Part shown: positions 63,836 to 64,000 of the stretch, piece by piece
Numbering within the stretch: the stretch's first letter is position 1
Layout of the letters: each line of letters starts with the position of its first letter
Assembly (NCBI RefSeq): GCF_000516555.1
Contig: NZ_AZSJ01000003.1
Location: 1,074,066-1,138,065, forward strand
Reading direction: 5' to 3'
Length of the DNA stretch: 64,000 bases
Source: Afipia sp. P52-10
Lineage (GTDB): Bacteria; Pseudomonadota; Alphaproteobacteria; Rhizobiales; Xanthobacteraceae
Program-made: the position numbers and the translations under genes
The notes under the pieces: model-generated
Seen by the model: the letters and a program-made list of their open reading frames with translations, nothing else
Databases searched by the model: none
What the model was told of the DNA's origin: nothing

Positions 63836-64000
63836 TAGTCAGACCCCTCCGCTTTTGTTGCGGGCGTTTCGGCACTGGGATCATCGAGTTTCCGGATGAG
63901 TTCGGCGAACCGCTCCGGCACGCCCTGACGCACGACGTCATCATACATCGCGCGCAATTGATGACCGATCCGCGCTTGGATTTCGCTGTTCAAGCCACCA
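63835..64000 (-). CDS. nepR: Anti-sigma factor NepR, 5' end beyond window
   Basis: The last 54 residues of NepR are readable on the minus strand up to the window edge, in the frame beginning GGLNSEIQARIGHQLRAMYD and containing DDVVRQGVPERFAELIRKLD, the NepR core. The stop TAA (63837-63835) overlaps the ecfG ATG. NepR binds EcfG in unstressed cells. The short acidic tail after the core is variable. The start, and probably an EcfG-dependent promoter, lie to the right of the window. Confidence 0.92.
   Translation of the reverse strand, partial: GGLNSEIQARIGHQLRAMYDDVVRQGVPERFAELIRKLDDPSAETPATKAEGSD

Overview
The window reads as a GC-rich chromosomal segment of an alphaproteobacterium of the Bradyrhizobium / Rhodopseudomonas / Afipia group (Nitrobacteraceae). 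This is inferred from gene content and gene order: a CycM-type membrane cytochrome c, a ChvA/NdvA-type glucan exporter, a complete cpa/tad pilus locus, a urt-ure block, a NepR-EcfG general-stress-response locus, and several families of hairpin repeats familiar from Bradyrhizobium intergenic DNA. There is no rRNA, recognisable tRNA, CRISPR array, insertion sequence or phage gene.

Layout. 1-10 kb: the 3' part of hisE (runs off the left edge), a Gly/Tyr/His-rich secreted protein, an orphan periplasmic binding protein, a ChvA-like ABC exporter, a D,D-carboxypeptidase, an acyl-CoA ligase and glycerol kinase. 10-20 kb: exported beta-carbonic anhydrase, metH and metF (C1/methionine metabolism), a luciferase-like monooxygenase, pheA, kdsB and cycM. 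20-30.4 kb: a yej-type peptide ABC transporter with two tandem binding proteins, then an NlpC/P60 hydrolase overlapping an M17 aminopeptidase. Together with the DacC-type enzyme these suggest peptide and murein-peptide handling.

30.5-43.2 kb: the tight-adherence (Flp) pilus locus. tadD is on the plus strand. cpaA-cpaB-cpaC-cpaD-cpaE-cpaF-tadB-tadC run on the minus strand with many 4-nt overlaps. The flp pilin stands alone with its own terminator. A sterol-desaturase-like gene, a free-standing secretin N-domain protein and two TadE-like pseudopilins are on the plus strand. 43.2-45.7 kb: an extended IF-1 paired with a DEAD-box helicase, and a small secreted protein.

45.8-60.7 kb: a nitrogen-scavenging block with urtABCDE (urea ABC importer) followed by ureD, ureA, ureJ, ureB, ureC, [NAD-epimerase, glycosyltransferase, possible 57-aa ORF, ABM monooxygenase], ureE, ureF, ureG. 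A good sigma-54 promoter and an NtrC-like site precede urtA, so nitrogen control is expected. Urea is imported by Urt, hydrolysed by UreABC, and the nickel centre is built by UreDEFG. The epimerase/glycosyltransferase/ABM genes are passengers of unknown relation. 60.7-64 kb: the general-stress-response neighbourhood, with a small membrane protein, an HWE-family sensor kinase behind an EcfG-type promoter, ecfG and the start of nepR (runs off the right edge).

I did not find a clearly new multi-gene system. The most interesting leads are the sensor kinase with a degenerate ATP-binding N box next to ecfG, the EcfG-type promoter in front of it, the passenger cassette inside the urease operon, and paired hairpin repeats placed precisely in the intercistronic gaps of the urt operon.
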